Below the pieces are notes generated by a model. That model did no database searches and was not told where the DNA came from. It saw only the letters and a program-made list of their open reading frames with translations. This document shows, piece after piece, positions 17,641-29,577 of a DNA stretch of 64,000 bases. Each line of letters opens with the position of its first letter. Within the stretch, counting starts at the first letter, position 1. A program made the translations under genes and the position numbers. The DNA is from an uncultured Microbacterium sp. (GTDB lineage Bacteria; Actinomycetota; Actinomycetes; Actinomycetales; Microbacteriaceae): positions 1 to 64,000 of the forward strand of contig NZ_CANROA010000008.1 in the NCBI RefSeq assembly GCF_947632095.1, read 5' to 3'.

Positions 17641-18555
17641 GTGACCGAAAGCAAGAACCCGGACGCCCGGACGTCGACCGAACGCGAGTGGACGCCGTCC
17701 GCCGAGGGCAAGAAGAAGGCGACCACGTTCCGGATCATCGCAGCGGCGCTGTGGGCGGTCGCGATCGCGCTCGAGGCCGTGTCGATCTTCTGGCTGCTGC
17801 GGCAGCGCGAGTGGGTCGGCGAGGACGGCACGCTCAAGCGCGATCCCGAGACCGGCCTGCTGGTGACCGAGAACGCGACGGCGATATTCCCCCAGTGGGC
17901 GTTCATCACGCTGCTCGTGGCACTCGTGATCATCGCGGCTCTGGCGATCACCGGGTCCGTCCTGTGGAAGAAGGCCAATCGCCTCGACCCGGCGAAGAAG
18001 TCCGAGACCGTGAGGTTCTTCGTGCAGAACCAGCTCGGCGCCATCATCTCGATCGTCGCGTTCCTGCCGCTGATCATCCTCATCTTCCTCAACAAGGACA
18101 TGGACAAGGGCCAGAAGACCACCGCCGGCATCGTCGGCATCGTGCTCGCCGCCCTCGCCGCTTACATCGGCATCGACTTCGCACCGGCCTCCGTCGAGCA
18201 GTACACCGCCGATCAGTCCGCCGTCATCCAGCTGCTCGGACAGGACGAGGTCGTCTGGGTCGCCGGCGGCTCGGTCTACCACGTGTGCGAAGACGTCTCC
18301 GATATCCAGACCGGCAGCGAGAAGGTCACCGGTACGACGGCCGAGGCCGTCGCCGCCGGCAAGGAGCGCCTGACGCTCAAGTTCGCCTCCGAGCTGAAGG
18401 CCTGCGGCCTGCCCGTGCCGGAGAACGCGTCCGAGATCGCCGGCGCGTTGCGCCTCATCCAGAACGGCGAGACCGACACCCTGCTCCCCGAGCCGGTCTG
18501 GGGCGAGGGCGTCACACCGCCGATCGAGATCGCCGAGGCCGCTCCGGTGGAGTGA
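17641..18555 (+). CDS. hypothetical membrane protein with extracytoplasmic-type C-domain
   Basis: A 304-residue protein with a charged N-terminus, then four hydrophobic segments (about 31-53, 86-109, 131-151 and 160-180), then a soluble C-terminal domain of about 120 residues. Two cysteines, Cys216 and Cys255, are the only ones and could form a disulfide if the domain is outside the cell. The GTG start follows GAGGGGGA; TATGCT about 30 bases further up is a good -10. No family recognised. It ends in a strong terminator shared with ilvC. Confidence 0.8.
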   Translation: MTESKNPDARTSTEREWTPSAEGKKKATTFRIIAAALWAVAIALEAVSIFWLLRQREWVGEDGTLKRDPETGLLVTENATAIFPQWAFITLLVALVIIAALAITGSVLWKKANRLDPAKKSETVRFFVQNQLGAIISIVAFLPLIILIFLNKDMDKGQKTTAGIVGIVLAALAAYIGIDFAPASVEQYTADQSAVIQLLGQDEVVWVAGGSVYHVCEDVSDIQTGSEKVTGTTAEAVAAGKERLTLKFASELKACGLPVPENASEIAGALRLIQNGETDTLLPEPVWGEGVTPPIEIAEAAPVE

Positions 18556-18570
18556 GCGGAACGAGAGCAT

Positions 18571-18609
18571 GAAGAAGGCGGGTGCCCCGAGGGGGCACCC
18601 GCCTTCTTC
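18571..18609. terminator. bidirectional terminator
   Basis: Perfect GAAGAAGGCGGGTGCCCC / GGGCACCCGCCTTCTTC hairpin with a 4-base loop between the convergent membrane-protein gene and ilvC; one of the strongest stems in the window. Confidence 0.9.
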
Positions 18610-18624
18610 GTATCGAACGCCGGA

Positions 18625-20206
<1,582 letters not shown>

Positions 20207-20210
20207 GTGG

Positions 20211-22013
20211 TCAGTCCTCCTCATCGAAAGCGGGCGCGTGATCGCGCGCGTACTGGACGTAGTTGTTGCTGACGCCCTGGGGAACCATCGGCCAGACCAT
20301 GGAATCGGCCGAGACGACGAAGTCGATCACGACCGGACGGTCGTTCGTCTCGAGGGCGAGCTTGATCGCAGCGTCGACCTCTTCTTCCTTCTCAACGCGG
20401 ATCGCGAGGCACCCGTACGCCTCGGCCAGCTTCACGAAGTCCGGGATGCGGATCGTGCCGTGGCCCGTATTCAGGTCGGTGTTCGAGTGGCGCCCGTCGT
20501 AGAACAGCGTCTGCCACTGGCGCACCATGCCCAGCGAGGAGTTGTTGATCACCGCGACCTTGATCGGGATGTTGTTGATCGCGCAGGTGGCCAGCTCCTG
20601 ATTGGTCATCTGGAAGCATCCATCGCCGTCGATCGACCAGACGACGCGGTCCGGCTCGGCGACCTTGGCACCCATGGCTGCGGGCACCGAGTACCCCATG
20701 GTTCCGGCGCCGCCGGAGTTCAGCCAGGCGTTGGGGCGCTCGTACTTGATGAACTGAGCAGCCCACATCTGGTGCTGTCCGACTCCTGCGGCGTAGATGC
20801 CCTCGGGGCCCGTCAGCTCGCCGATCCGCTGGATCACGTACTGCGGAGCGAGCAGACCATCGGTCGGCTCCGTGTAGCCCAGCGGGAACTCGTCGCGGAG
20901 ACCGTCGAGGTAGGACCACCATTCGGCGATGTCGGGCTGGCCGTCGGCGACCGTGCCGCGGAAGGCCGCTTCGAGATCGATGAGCACATCGCGCACATCG
21001 CCGACGATCGGCACATCCGCGGTGCGGATCTTGGAGATCTCGGCCGGGTCGATGTCGACGTGCACGATCTTGGCGTGCGGGGCGAACAGTGCCGCCTTGC
21101 CGGTCACGCGGTCGTCGAAGCGTGCGCCGAGGGAGACGATCAGGTCGGCTTCCTGCAGGGCGAGGACGGCCGGGACCGTGCCGTGCATGCCGGGCATGCC
21201 GAGGTGCTGCTGGTGGGAGTCGGGGAATGCGCCTCGAGCCATCAGCGTCGTCACGACCGGCGCTCCGGTGGTCTCAGCGAGTTCCTTCAGCTCTGCCGAG
21301 GCACGGCCGCGGACGACACCACCGCCGACGTAGAGCACGGGCTTCTTGGCCTCGGCGATCAGCGTCGCGGCCGCCTGGATCTGCTTGCCGTGCGCCTTCG
21401 TCACCGGACGGTAGCCGGGCAGGTCGATCTTCGGCGGCCAGTTGAAGGGGCCGCTCTCCTGCTGCGCATCCTTGGTGATGTCGACCAGCACGGGGCCGGG
21501 GCGTCCGGTCGAGGCGATCTCGAAGGCCGCCGCGATCGCGCCGGGGATGTCAGCGGCCTTCTTCACGAGGAAGGAGTGCTTGGTGATGGGCATCGTGATG
21601 CCCACGATGTCGGCTTCCTGGAAGGCGTCCGTTCCCATCAGGGTCGAGAACACCTGCCCGGTGATCGCCACAAGAGGAACGGAGTCCATGTAGGCGTCGG
21701 CGATCGCGGTCACGAGGTTCGTCGCGCCGGGGCCGGACGTGGCGATGCAGACGCCGACCTTGCCGGATGCCGAGGCGTATCCTTCGGCGGCGTGACCGGC
21801 GCCCTGCTCGTGGCGCACGAGGATGTGGCGGAGCTCGGAGGCGTCCATCAGCGGGTCGTAGACCGGAAGGATCGCTCCGCCGGGCAGACCGAAAACGTCG
21901 GTGACGCCCAGAAGCTCGAGAGAGCGGACGACGGCTTCAGCACCCGTCAGCTCGGGCGCGGTGTTCTGCGCAGATGGTGGCCGGGGCACGGCCGAAACGG
22001 AGTCAGCAGTCAT
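20211..22013 (-). CDS. ilvB: acetolactate synthase large (catalytic) subunit
   Basis: A 600-residue ThDP enzyme at the entry point to branched-chain amino acid synthesis. The catalytic-Glu region ([14 protein letters not shown]), the FAD-binding middle domain and the ThDP/Mg motif beginning [12 protein letters not shown] and ending INNS are present at family spacing. The pyruvate-preference and herbicide-site regions look ordinary. The 63-base gap to ilvD shows no leader peptide or attenuator. It is followed tightly by ilvN and ilvC. Confidence 0.98.
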   Translation of the reverse strand: MTADSVSAVPRPPSAQNTAPELTGAEAVVRSLELLGVTDVFGLPGGAILPVYDPLMDASELRHILVRHEQGAGHAAEGYASASGKVGVCIATSGPGATNLVTAIADAYMDSVPLVAITGQVFSTLMGTDAFQEADIVGITMPITKHSFLVKKAADIPGAIAAAFEIASTGRPGPVLVDITKDAQQESGPFNWPPKIDLPGYRPVTKAHGKQIQAAATLIAEAKKPVLYVGGGVVRGRASAELKELAETTGAPVVTTLMARGAFPDSHQQHLGMPGMHGTVPAVLALQEADLIVSLGARFDDRVTGKAALFAPHAKIVHVDIDPAEISKIRTADVPIVGDVRDVLIDLEAAFRGTVADGQPDIAEWWSYLDGLRDEFPLGYTEPTDGLLAPQYVIQRIGELTGPEGIYAAGVGQHQMWAAQFIKYERPNAWLNSGGAGTMGYSVPAAMGAKVAEPDRVVWSIDGDGCFQMTNQELATCAINNIPIKVAVINNSSLGMVRQWQTLFYDGRHSNTDLNTGHGTIRIPDFVKLAEAYGCLAIRVEKEEEVDAAIKLALETNDRPVVIDFVVSADSMVWPMVPQGVSNNYVQYARDHAPAFDEED

Positions 22014-22076
22014 GTCTTTCCTTGTGATCTGAGGATGCGTCGGCGGGCCGCATGGGGCACGGGGCCTGCCGATGGT

Positions 22077-23786
22077 TCAACCGGTCGTCGCTCCCTGAGC
22101 GGCGGAGCCGACGAGTCGTGAGTACTTGGCAAGAACGCCACGGGTATAGCGCGGGGGAAGCGGCTCCCAGCCAGAGCGGCGGGAGGCGAGCTCCTCATCG
22201 TCGACGAGTAGATCGAGTGAGCGAGCTGCGATATCGACCCGTATCAGATCACCATCGCGCACGAAGGCGATGGGACCGGAGTCCACCGCTTCGGGTGCTA
22301 TGTGGCCGATGCACAGGCCGGTTGTGCCGCCTGAGAATCGTCCGTCTGTCAAGAGTAATACATCTTTCCCGAGCCCCGCGCCCTTGATGGCCGCGGTGAT
22401 CGCGAGCATCTCGCGCATGCCCGGCCCGCCCTGGGGCCCCTCGTAGCGGATGACGATCACGCTTCCGGCCTCGATCTCGCCGGCGGCCACGGCATCCATC
22501 GCCGCGCGCTCGCGCTCGAAGACCCGAGCCGGCCCCTCGAAAACGGCCGCGTCGAAGCCCGCCGTCTTCACAACCGCACCCTCGGGCGCAAGAGAGCCGT
22601 GCAGGATCGTCAAACCGCCCGAGGCGTGGATCGGGTCATCGAAACGGTGGATGACCTCGCCGTCGATGGGCCCGGGGTCGAGGTCGGCGAGATTCTCGGC
22701 GAGCGTGCGTCCGGTGACGGTGAGCGCATCGCCGTGCAGCAGACCCTCATCGAGCATGGCCTTCATGATGACGGGGATGCCGCCGTGGCGGTCGACGTCG
22801 TTCATGACGTACTTGCCGAACGGCTTCATGTCGGCGACGTGCGGAACACGATCGCCGATGCGGTTGAAGTCGTGCAGGCTCAGCTCCACCTCGGCCTCAT
22901 GCGCGATCGCGAGCAGGTGCAGGACGACGTTCGTCGATCCGCCGAGGGCCATCGCCAGCGCGATCGCGTTCTCGAAGGCTTCACGGGTGAGGATGTCTCG
23001 TGTCGTGATGCCCTGGCGGAGCAGCTCGACGACGGCCTCGCCGGAACGGTGGGCGTAGTAGTCCCGACGGCGGTCCGCGGAGGGCGGCGCGGCGGAGCCC
23101 GGAAGACTCAGCCCCAGCGCTTCGGCGACCGATGCCATCGTGTTCGCGGTATACATACCGCCGCACGCGCCCTCGCCGGGTGCGATGGCGCACTCGATCC
23201 GCTTGAGGTCCTCCTCGCTCATGAGACCCGCGCGGCAGGCGCCGACGGCCTCGAAGGAATCGATGATCGTGACGTCCTTCTCGGTGCCGTCCGACAGCTT
23301 CACCCACCCGGGAGCGATGGATCCGGCGTAGAGGAAGACGCTCGACAGGTCGAGGCGCGCACTGGCCATCAGCATCCCGGGGATCGATTTATCGCATCCC
23401 GCGAGCAGCACGGAGCCGTCGAGGCGCTCCGCCATCATCACGGTCTCGACGGAATCGGCGATGACCTCACGAGACACGAGGGAGAAGTGCATGCCCTCGT
23501 GGCCCATCGAGATGCCATCGGAAACGGAGATCGTCCCGAACTGCAGGGGGTACCCGCCGCCGGCGTGCACGCCCTCTTTCGCCCCCTGCGCGAGACGGTC
23601 CAGGCTCAGGTTGCAGGGGGTGATCTCGTTCCAGCTGGAGGCGATCCCGATCTGCGGCTTGTCCCAGTCCGCATCCCCCATGCCGACGGCGCGCAGCATG
23701 CCGCGCGAGGTCGTCGCCTCGATGCCGTCCGTGACGACACGGCTGCGGGGTTTGATGTCGATCGACGCGGGATCGTTCGGGGACAT
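22077..23786 (-). CDS. ilvD: dihydroxy-acid dehydratase
   Basis: A 569-residue Fe-S dehydratase, the step after IlvC in Val/Ile synthesis. The three cluster-ligand cysteines are seen at Cys58 (ITPCN), about Cys131 (AGCDKS) and about Cys208 ([11 protein letters not shown]). The C-terminal segment with GRFSGGTTG is present. A TAGACT box lies 6 nt before the ATG, so a leaderless transcript may start inside the 3' end of otsB; read-through from otsB is also possible. It lies upstream of ilvB in the same direction. Confidence 0.98.
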   Translation of the reverse strand: MSPNDPASIDIKPRSRVVTDGIEATTSRGMLRAVGMGDADWDKPQIGIASSWNEITPCNLSLDRLAQGAKEGVHAGGGYPLQFGTISVSDGISMGHEGMHFSLVSREVIADSVETVMMAERLDGSVLLAGCDKSIPGMLMASARLDLSSVFLYAGSIAPGWVKLSDGTEKDVTIIDSFEAVGACRAGLMSEEDLKRIECAIAPGEGACGGMYTANTMASVAEALGLSLPGSAAPPSADRRRDYYAHRSGEAVVELLRQGITTRDILTREAFENAIALAMALGGSTNVVLHLLAIAHEAEVELSLHDFNRIGDRVPHVADMKPFGKYVMNDVDRHGGIPVIMKAMLDEGLLHGDALTVTGRTLAENLADLDPGPIDGEVIHRFDDPIHASGGLTILHGSLAPEGAVVKTAGFDAAVFEGPARVFERERAAMDAVAAGEIEAGSVIVIRYEGPQGGPGMREMLAITAAIKGAGLGKDVLLLTDGRFSGGTTGLCIGHIAPEAVDSGPIAFVRDGDLIRVDIAARSLDLLVDDEELASRRSGWEPLPPRYTRGVLAKYSRLVGSAAQGATTG

Positions 23787-23792
23787 GACGGC

Positions 23793-23798
23793 AGTCTA
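23793..23798 (-). promoter_or_regulatory. leaderless -10 box, ilvD
   Basis: Minus-strand TAGACT, 6 nt before the ilvD ATG; it overlaps the otsB stop codon region. Confidence 0.5.
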
Positions 23799-24608
23799 TT
23801 CCTGTCGGGCGGCGCGCTCCGTCGCCAGCGCCTTCAGAAGTGCGGCCATGTCTTGTGGGGTGCCCACACGCAGTGTCCCCGCGGACTCCCCCGGGCCCAC
23901 GCGCACACCGAGATCGCCCGCCTCGAGCACGCGCATGGCGTCCTCGTCGGTCACGTCATCGCCGGCGAACAAGATGCCGGTCGCATCGAAGTGCTCGCGC
24001 AGAACGGTCATCGCCGTGTCCTTGCCCTCGACGCGCGAGGAGAACTCCAGAACCCGGTGCCCCGAACGGCGGCGCCAGTGCGGGTAGAAGTCTGCGACGA
24101 GAGCATCGATCTCGGCGAAGGCCGCCTTTTCGACCTCGGGCGTGGCGCGACGGGTGTGGATGCCCATGCCGAAGGTCTTCGGCTCGAGGCCGACCCCCTC
24201 GAAGCGATCGACGATGGGCTGGGCCGCCGCCCACAGCGCCTCGCGGGCGCCCTCCTCGGTCGTGCTGCCGGGTGCATCGGATGCCCCGACCCCTGGGAAC
24301 CAGTACTGCGCGCCGTGGGATCCGGCGAGCGCGACGGAGGACTCGTCGTCGTGCTCGGTGATGATGCGCAGATCGTGCATGCTCCGCCCGGACACGTAGG
24401 AAACGAAGGTGTCGGGCAGCGCCGCGAGCCGCTCGAGCTGCGTCTTGACCTCGGGGAGGGCGCGGGCGGCCATGGGGTCCGGGACCAGCGGTGACGCCGT
24501 GCCGTCGAAGTCGAGGGCGATCACGAGCCGGGGCGTCGTGGCGATGGCGGTCAGTGCGTCATCGGGCGAGCCGGGGGTCCAGGTGCGGGTCACTGCGTGT
24601 CTCCTCAT
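23796..24608 (-). CDS. otsB: trehalose-6-phosphate phosphatase
   Basis: A 270-residue HAD-superfamily phosphatase that releases trehalose from trehalose-6-phosphate. The nucleophile motif DFDGTASP has Asp33 and Asp35, and the C-terminal motif GDDVTDEDAM supplies the Mg ligands; the alpha/beta cap lies between. The annotated ATG may be preceded in effect by a GTG at codon 6 (VTRTW), so the exact start is uncertain by five residues. It follows otsA by 24 bases and the two form the OtsAB trehalose pathway, used for osmotic and desiccation tolerance. Confidence 0.96.
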   Translation of the reverse strand: MRRHAVTRTWTPGSPDDALTAIATTPRLVIALDFDGTASPLVPDPMAARALPEVKTQLERLAALPDTFVSYVSGRSMHDLRIITEHDDESSVALAGSHGAQYWFPGVGASDAPGSTTEEGAREALWAAAQPIVDRFEGVGLEPKTFGMGIHTRRATPEVEKAAFAEIDALVADFYPHWRRRSGHRVLEFSSRVEGKDTAMTVLREHFDATGILFAGDDVTDEDAMRVLEAGDLGVRVGPGESAGTLRVGTPQDMAALLKALATERAARQE

Positions 24609-24632
24609 CGGGGCGTCGTAGCCACCAGCTTC

Positions 24633-26045
24633 TCACGCGCGCGCGGCTCGGGCGTCCGCGAGGGCCTGCAGGAAGGATGAGGACCACGCGTTGACGTCGT
24701 TCTCGAGCACGCGTTTGCGCAGGGCGCGCATCCTCTTGCCCTGTTCGCCGGCGGGCATCTCGACGGCTGTCATGATCGCGTCCTTGAGGCCTTCGATGTC
24801 ATGGGGGTTGACGAGGATGGCCTGACGCAGCTCATCGGCGGCTCCGGTGAACTCGCTGAGCACGAGCGCCCCGCGGTTGTCGGCCCGAGTGGCGATGTAT
24901 TCCTTGGCGACGAGGTTCATCCCGTCGCGGAGCGCTGTGACGAGCATGACGTCGGCTGCGAGGTAGAGGGCGACCATCTCGTCGCGAGGGAACCCCTGGT
25001 GGAGGTACCGGATGGCGGAGTGGCCCATGGTGTCTGTATCGCCGTTGATGCGGGCGACGGAGAGTTCGATCTCATCGCGCAGGGTGACGTAGGCATCGAC
25101 GCGTTCGCGGCTGGGGCTGGCTACCTGGATGAGAGTCACGTCTTCGACGTGCAGGCGTCCTTGGCGCAGGAGTTCGCTGTAGGCCTTGATCCGGTGGCGG
25201 ATTCCCTTGGTGTAGTCGAGCCGGTCGACGCCGAGCAGGATGTGCTTCGGGTTGCCGAGGCTCTCCCTGATCTCGGCGGCTCGTGCCTGGATGCGCGGCG
25301 ATGCGGCGAGCTCCCGGTACGGGGCGGTGTCGATCGAGATGGGGAACGCCTTGACGAGTGCCGGATGGGTGCTGCTCTCCCCCGGCACCTCGACGACCGA
25401 GGACTTGACGTCGTACTTGAGTCGACGCCGTACGGCTGCGAGGAAGTAGTTCGCATCCTGTGCGCGTTGGAAGCCGATCACGTCGGCGCCCAGGAGTCCG
25501 CGCAGCACCTGGTCGCGCCAGGGCATCTGCGCATACAGTCCGTGCGCGGGGAACGGGATGTGGTGGAAATAGCCGATCGTGACGTCGGGGCGCAGGGCGC
25601 GCACCATCTCGGGGACCAGCTGCAGCTGGTAGTCGTGCACCCAGACGGTGCCGTTCTCGGCGACGGCTGCGGCAGCGGCCTCGGCGAAGCGACGGTTCAC
25701 CGTGACGTAGGCCTCCCACCATTCGCGGTGATACTGGGGCGGCGCGATCACATCGTGATAGAGCGGCCAGATCGTGTCGTTCGCGAAGCCCTCGTAGTAC
25801 TCGGCGATCTCCTGCTCGGACAGCGCGATCGGGATCAGCCGGATGTCGTTCGCGGTGAAGGGATCGAGTTCGAGATCGGGTTGGCCCGCCCATCCGACCC
25901 AGGCGCCGCCCGCTGCCTGCATCATCGGTTCGAGGGCCGCGACCAGCCCTCCCGGAGAGGTTCGCCAGCTCTCCTGCCCGTCGGCGTCCAGGACCCGGTC
26001 GACCGGGAGGCGGTTGGCGACGACGACGAAATCTGCGGCGGTCAT
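24633..26045 (-). CDS. otsA: trehalose-6-phosphate synthase
   Basis: A 470-residue GT20 glycosyltransferase that makes trehalose-6-phosphate from UDP-glucose (or another NDP-glucose) and glucose-6-phosphate. The N-terminal VVANRLPVD, the acceptor-site GGLVAAL, the HDYQLQLVP motif and the C-terminal donor-site segment [10 protein letters not shown] are present. Length is standard for single-domain OtsA. GAGGAG precedes the ATG, with TAGCCT about 30 bases up. It is first in an otsA-otsB unit that may read on into ilvD. Confidence 0.97.
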   Translation of the reverse strand: MTAADFVVVANRLPVDRVLDADGQESWRTSPGGLVAALEPMMQAAGGAWVGWAGQPDLELDPFTANDIRLIPIALSEQEIAEYYEGFANDTIWPLYHDVIAPPQYHREWWEAYVTVNRRFAEAAAAAVAENGTVWVHDYQLQLVPEMVRALRPDVTIGYFHHIPFPAHGLYAQMPWRDQVLRGLLGADVIGFQRAQDANYFLAAVRRRLKYDVKSSVVEVPGESSTHPALVKAFPISIDTAPYRELAASPRIQARAAEIRESLGNPKHILLGVDRLDYTKGIRHRIKAYSELLRQGRLHVEDVTLIQVASPSRERVDAYVTLRDEIELSVARINGDTDTMGHSAIRYLHQGFPRDEMVALYLAADVMLVTALRDGMNLVAKEYIATRADNRGALVLSEFTGAADELRQAILVNPHDIEGLKDAIMTAVEMPAGEQGKRMRALRKRVLENDVNAWSSSFLQALADARAARA

Positions 26046-26074
26046 GGAGACTCCTCACACTCGATGTGTGCCCC

Positions 26075-26080
26075 AGGCTA
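26075..26080 (-). promoter_or_regulatory. -10 box of otsA
   Basis: Minus-strand TAGCCT overlapping the stop codon of the upstream MFS gene. The leader of about 25 nt contains CACAC-TCGA-GTGTG symmetry before the GAGGAG site, a small hairpin that could affect translation. Confidence 0.45.
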
Positions 26081-27301
26081 GCGAGTCATGCGCCTCCGGC
26101 GGCCGAGAATGCCGTTGGCGAGGCCGGCCAGGAACACGACGAGTGCTGCGGCGATCGGCAGAATCAGCGCAGCATCCGTGCCGATCCGCTCGCCGATCTC
26201 ACCGGTCACGGCCGATCCGATGGATTGTCCGACGATGACGGCGGAGCCGAGCATCGTCATGACGGTGGCGGAGCGTCCGCGCGGGCTGCGAGCCGCGCCG
26301 AGGCTGTACTGCGTCACGAGCGTGGGACCGATGCCGACGCCCATGATGGCCAGGGCCACCATCATCATTCCGGGTGAGTCGACGCTCAGCAGCAGGCAGG
26401 ATCCGCCGAGCAGGATCGCCGAGAACACGATCCATCGTGCGGAGATCGCAAAGCGCGCCGGCAGCCAGGCCACTCCGAGTGCCAGAACCGCCGACCCCAC
26501 GCCCATCACTCCGTAGAGCAGCCCCGCTTCCTCAGGAGCGCCCCGGTCGGCCATGAAGGCGGTGAGGGATGTCAGCATCGTGCCGAAGAACAGCCCGACG
26601 CCGAGGATCCCGATGACGACGATCAGGACGCTCGGCCGGAACAGCTCCGCGACCGACGAGGGCGCGCGCCCGTCGGCGTCCCGTTCCTGGGAGACGGCAC
26701 GTGCGCTCGGGTGCAGAGCGAAAGCACCGACGAAGACGATGGTGAGCGCTGCGGCGACGATGAGCGGCGCGCCGGGGGCGATGCCCGCGGCGAGCACGCC
26801 GACGAGGAACGGCCCGAAGACGAAGACCATCTCGTCGGCCGCGGACTCGTAGGCCATCGTTCCCGAGATGGTGCGCGAGCGCCCGAGCTCCGGCATCCGG
26901 TCGTTGATGATCGTGACCAGGCGCGATCTCGACAGCGGTGCCACCTGCGGCGCGGTCGCGCCGATTCCGAAGCCGGCGAGGAGAACGAGGGCGTCGGCGC
27001 TGGCCGAGTGCACTGCGAGGGTGAAGATGACGAGCATCGTGCCGTTGGCGAGGGCCAGCAGCGACAGCACGATGCGCTGGCTGAATCGGTCGGCCGCAGC
27101 GCCCAGCAGGGGTCCGAAGCAGGCGGTGCCGAGTCCGACGGCGGCCGAGGTCAGCCCGCCCAGCGATAGGGAGCCGCGCTCGGCGACGACCAGGGTGAGG
27201 ACCCCGACGACCATCATGGCGAACGGCAGCCGGGCGATGAAGGCGATGAAGAAGTACGGAAGGCCTGCTTCTCGCAGGAGGGATGTGCGTGTCTGTGTCA
27301 T
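26078..27301 (-). CDS. MFS transporter
   Basis: A 407-residue, roughly 12-helix transporter of the major facilitator superfamily. The loop 2-3 motif is degenerate (GAAADRFSQRI near residue 75); a long charged loop with SARAVSQERDADGRAP separates the two halves. The ATG at 27301 is favoured over 27403 because the latter adds 34 basic non-membrane residues. The substrate is unknown. The following otsA promoter overlaps its stop. Annotated paralogues of this type are usually called efflux pumps, which is only a guess here. Confidence 0.88.
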   Translation of the reverse strand: MTQTRTSLLREAGLPYFFIAFIARLPFAMMVVGVLTLVVAERGSLSLGGLTSAAVGLGTACFGPLLGAAADRFSQRIVLSLLALANGTMLVIFTLAVHSASADALVLLAGFGIGATAPQVAPLSRSRLVTIINDRMPELGRSRTISGTMAYESAADEMVFVFGPFLVGVLAAGIAPGAPLIVAAALTIVFVGAFALHPSARAVSQERDADGRAPSSVAELFRPSVLIVVIGILGVGLFFGTMLTSLTAFMADRGAPEEAGLLYGVMGVGSAVLALGVAWLPARFAISARWIVFSAILLGGSCLLLSVDSPGMMMVALAIMGVGIGPTLVTQYSLGAARSPRGRSATVMTMLGSAVIVGQSIGSAVTGEIGERIGTDAALILPIAAALVVFLAGLANGILGRRRRMTR

Positions 27302-27429
27302 GGCTCTCACGCGCCCGCGGCGCGGATACGGTGCCGCCGTTGTCCGTCGGGGTGCCGACGTCCGGTAGATGCACGACTTCGGGCGCCGAAGCGCCGCACC
27401 CATTCTACCCGGGCACGCCGTGCCGCGGG

Positions 27430-27435
27430 TAGGTT
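27430..27435 (+). promoter_or_regulatory. leaderless -10 box
   Basis: TAGGTT, 7 nt before the ATG at 27443 of the small membrane protein gene. Confidence 0.5.
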
Positions 27436-27442
27436 GGGGGGC

Positions 27443-27736
27443 ATGCGTTACCTCTTCAGCACCGGCCTCATCGGAGCGATCACCGCGGGGGTCTCACTCC
27501 TGCGCGGAACCAGGGATGCCCCGATCACATGGCGCGCTGTCCTCGCCTGGCTCAGCTGGGGGATCACGCTCGCCCTGGCGGTCGGCGCGGCCGTCGACAT
27601 GAGCCGCGAGAGCCGCGGCATGCTCGTCGCCTCGGACTCTCCGCTGCAGTCGAAGCAGGCGAAGAAGGCGCAGAAGACGCAGGCGAAGGCGCAGAAGCAG
27701 CAGGCCGATGCGCACGCGCAGGCCCGCGGCCGCTGA
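27443..27736 (+). CDS. hypothetical small membrane protein
   Basis: A 97-residue protein with two hydrophobic segments (about 3-20 and 32-52) and a C-terminal tail of about 30 residues made almost only of Lys, Ala, Gln and His, likely helical and able to bind nucleic acid, membranes or a partner. No family recognised. It starts just after a TAGGTT box and converges with the thiolase gene, with 11 bases between the stops. Confidence 0.7.
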   Translation: MRYLFSTGLIGAITAGVSLLRGTRDAPITWRAVLAWLSWGITLALAVGAAVDMSRESRGMLVASDSPLQSKQAKKAQKTQAKAQKQQADAHAQARGR

Positions 27737-27747
27737 GCCCTCGCCCG

Positions 27748-28926
27748 TCAGAGGGTGAGGATCAGGGCCTCCCCCTGTCCGCCTCCGCCGCACAGCCCGA
27801 TGGCCGCGGTGCCGCTTCCGCGGCGCGAGAGCTCGTGCGCCATGTGCACGACCAGTCGATTGCCGGATGCGCCGATCGGATGTCCGATCGCGATCCCGCC
27901 GCCGTGGATGTTGACGATGTCTTCGGAGAGGCCGAGGTCGCGCTGGGAGCGGGCGACGACGGCTCCGAAGGCTTCGTTGATCTCGACGAGATCCACATCG
28001 GATGCCGCGATGCCCTGTTTCTCGAGGGCGCGGGCGATCGCCTGCGCGGGCTGTGTCTGCAGAGAGTTGTCGGGGCCGGCGGTCTGACCGCTCGCCCCGA
28101 TCACCGCGAGCACCGGCCAGCCGTGCTCTTCGGCGTTCTCGCGGGTGGTGACGACGACCGCTGACGCACCATCGGAGATCTGCGAGGCGTTGCCGGCGGT
28201 GATCGAGCCGTCCTTCGCGAAGGCGGGGCGCAACTTCGCCAGGCTCTCCAGCGTCGTATCCGGGCGCACTCCCTCATCGCGCGTGACCCGAACCGCGTCG
28301 CCGCGGCGCTGCGGAACCTCGACCGCGACGATCTCGGCGTCGAAGACGCCCGCTTCCGCCGCGGCGGCGGCGCGCTGGTGCGAGAGGGCGGCGACGGCAT
28401 CCTGGTCGGCGCGTGTCAACGCGAAGCGCTCGTTGTGGCGCTCGGTCGAGGCGCCCATGCTCTCCTGGTCGTAGGCGTCGGTCAGGCCGTCGTGCGCGAG
28501 ATGGTCGAGCACTTCGACGCTGCCGTAGGTCCAGCCGTCGCGCGAGCCCATGAGCAGGTGCGGCGCCCGCGTCATCGACTCCATTCCGGCGGCGACGACG
28601 GTCGTGGCATCCCCCGTCCGGATCATTCGTGCGGCATCGATGATCGCCGTCAGTCCCGACAGGCAGACCTTGTTGACCGAGTGGGCGGGAACATCCCACC
28701 CGATGCCGGCGCCGATCGCCGCCTGACGGGCGGCGTTCTGCCCGGATCCCGCGGCGAGCACCTGGCCGACGATGACCGCGTCGATGGCTGCGGGATCGAT
28801 GGATGCCTTCTCCAGTGCGCCGCGGATCGCGAACGAGCCCAGCTGGGGTGCGGTGAACCCGGCCAGCTGCCCCTTCAGACGCCCCTGCGGGGTGCGTGCG
28901 GCGGCGACGATGACGATGTCGGTCAT
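27748..28926 (-). CDS. acetyl-CoA C-acetyltransferase (thiolase)
   Basis: A 392-residue thiolase. The nucleophile Cys88 (NKVCLSG), His349 (GHPIGASG) and Cys379 (LCGGGGQG) match biosynthetic/degradative acetoacetyl-CoA thiolase (AtoB/PhaA type). Its start overlaps the stop of the CoA-transferase B gene (ATGA), so the operon should convert acetoacetate to acetoacetyl-CoA and then to two acetyl-CoA. A 3-oxoadipyl-CoA thiolase role is possible, but no other pca genes are here. Confidence 0.94.
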   Translation of the reverse strand: MTDIVIVAAARTPQGRLKGQLAGFTAPQLGSFAIRGALEKASIDPAAIDAVIVGQVLAAGSGQNAARQAAIGAGIGWDVPAHSVNKVCLSGLTAIIDAARMIRTGDATTVVAAGMESMTRAPHLLMGSRDGWTYGSVEVLDHLAHDGLTDAYDQESMGASTERHNERFALTRADQDAVAALSHQRAAAAAEAGVFDAEIVAVEVPQRRGDAVRVTRDEGVRPDTTLESLAKLRPAFAKDGSITAGNASQISDGASAVVVTTRENAEEHGWPVLAVIGASGQTAGPDNSLQTQPAQAIARALEKQGIAASDVDLVEINEAFGAVVARSQRDLGLSEDIVNIHGGGIAIGHPIGASGNRLVVHMAHELSRRGSGTAAIGLCGGGGQGEALILTL

Positions 28927-29576
28927 GACTGCTCCTTCAGCTCCGGGGAGATCGACAGCGGCGGTTCTGTCGCGGCGATGACGTCGTGGACGCTGACGCC
29001 CGGCGCGGTCTCCATGAGCACCAGTCCGTCATCCGTCACATCGATCACGGCCAGGTCGGTGATGATTCGGTGAACGACGCCGCGCCCGGTCAGCGGCAGC
29101 GAGCACTCGTTGACGATCTTCGCCGAGCCGTCCTTGGCGACGTGCTCCATGAGGATGATGAGCCGCTCGGCGCCGTGGACGAGGTCCATCGCACCTCCCG
29201 GGCCCTTGACCATCTTCCCGGGGATCATCCAGTTGGCCAGGTCTCCGGAGGCCGAGACCTGCATGGCGCCGAGAACGGCCGCGTCGATCTTGCCGCCGCG
29301 GATCATGCCGAAGCTCGTGGCCGAGTCGAAGAATGCCGTGCCGGGGAGCGTCGTGACGGTCTCCTTGCCGGCGTTGATGAGATCGGCGTCGATGTTCTCC
29401 TCAGTCGGGTACGGTCCGACGCCGAGGATCCCGTTCTCCGATTGGAGCACCAGGGTGATCCCGGCGGGCACGTAGTTGGGCACCATCGTCGGCAAACCGA
29501 TGCCGAGATTGACGTAGGAGCCATCGGTCAGCTCGGCGGCGGCCCGCGCCGCCATCTGCTCGCGTGTCAGAGCCAT
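28923..29576 (-). CDS. 3-oxoacid CoA-transferase subunit B
   Basis: A 217-residue beta subunit of a succinyl-CoA:3-ketoacid (or 3-oxoadipate) CoA-transferase. The SENG motif at 46-49 contains the catalytic Glu47 that forms the glutamyl-CoA intermediate. Its start is 2 bases after the subunit A stop and its end overlaps the thiolase start. With subunit A it transfers CoA from succinyl-CoA to acetoacetate. The subunit lengths (217/260) fit the ScoAB class. Confidence 0.94.
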   Translation of the reverse strand: MALTREQMAARAAAELTDGSYVNLGIGLPTMVPNYVPAGITLVLQSENGILGVGPYPTEENIDADLINAGKETVTTLPGTAFFDSATSFGMIRGGKIDAAVLGAMQVSASGDLANWMIPGKMVKGPGGAMDLVHGAERLIILMEHVAKDGSAKIVNECSLPLTGRGVVHRIITDLAVIDVTDDGLVLMETAPGVSVHDVIAATEPPLSISPELKEQS

Positions 29577-29577
29577 C

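Noticed and set aside
22014..22076. Possible ilvB attenuator or leader peptide
   Set aside because: Only 63 bases, no Val/Leu/Ile-rich short frame and no terminator/antiterminator pair.
27739..27760. CCTCGCCC/GGGTGAGG stem between convergent genes
   Set aside because: Overlaps the thiolase stop, has a wobble and no T run; too weak to annotate.
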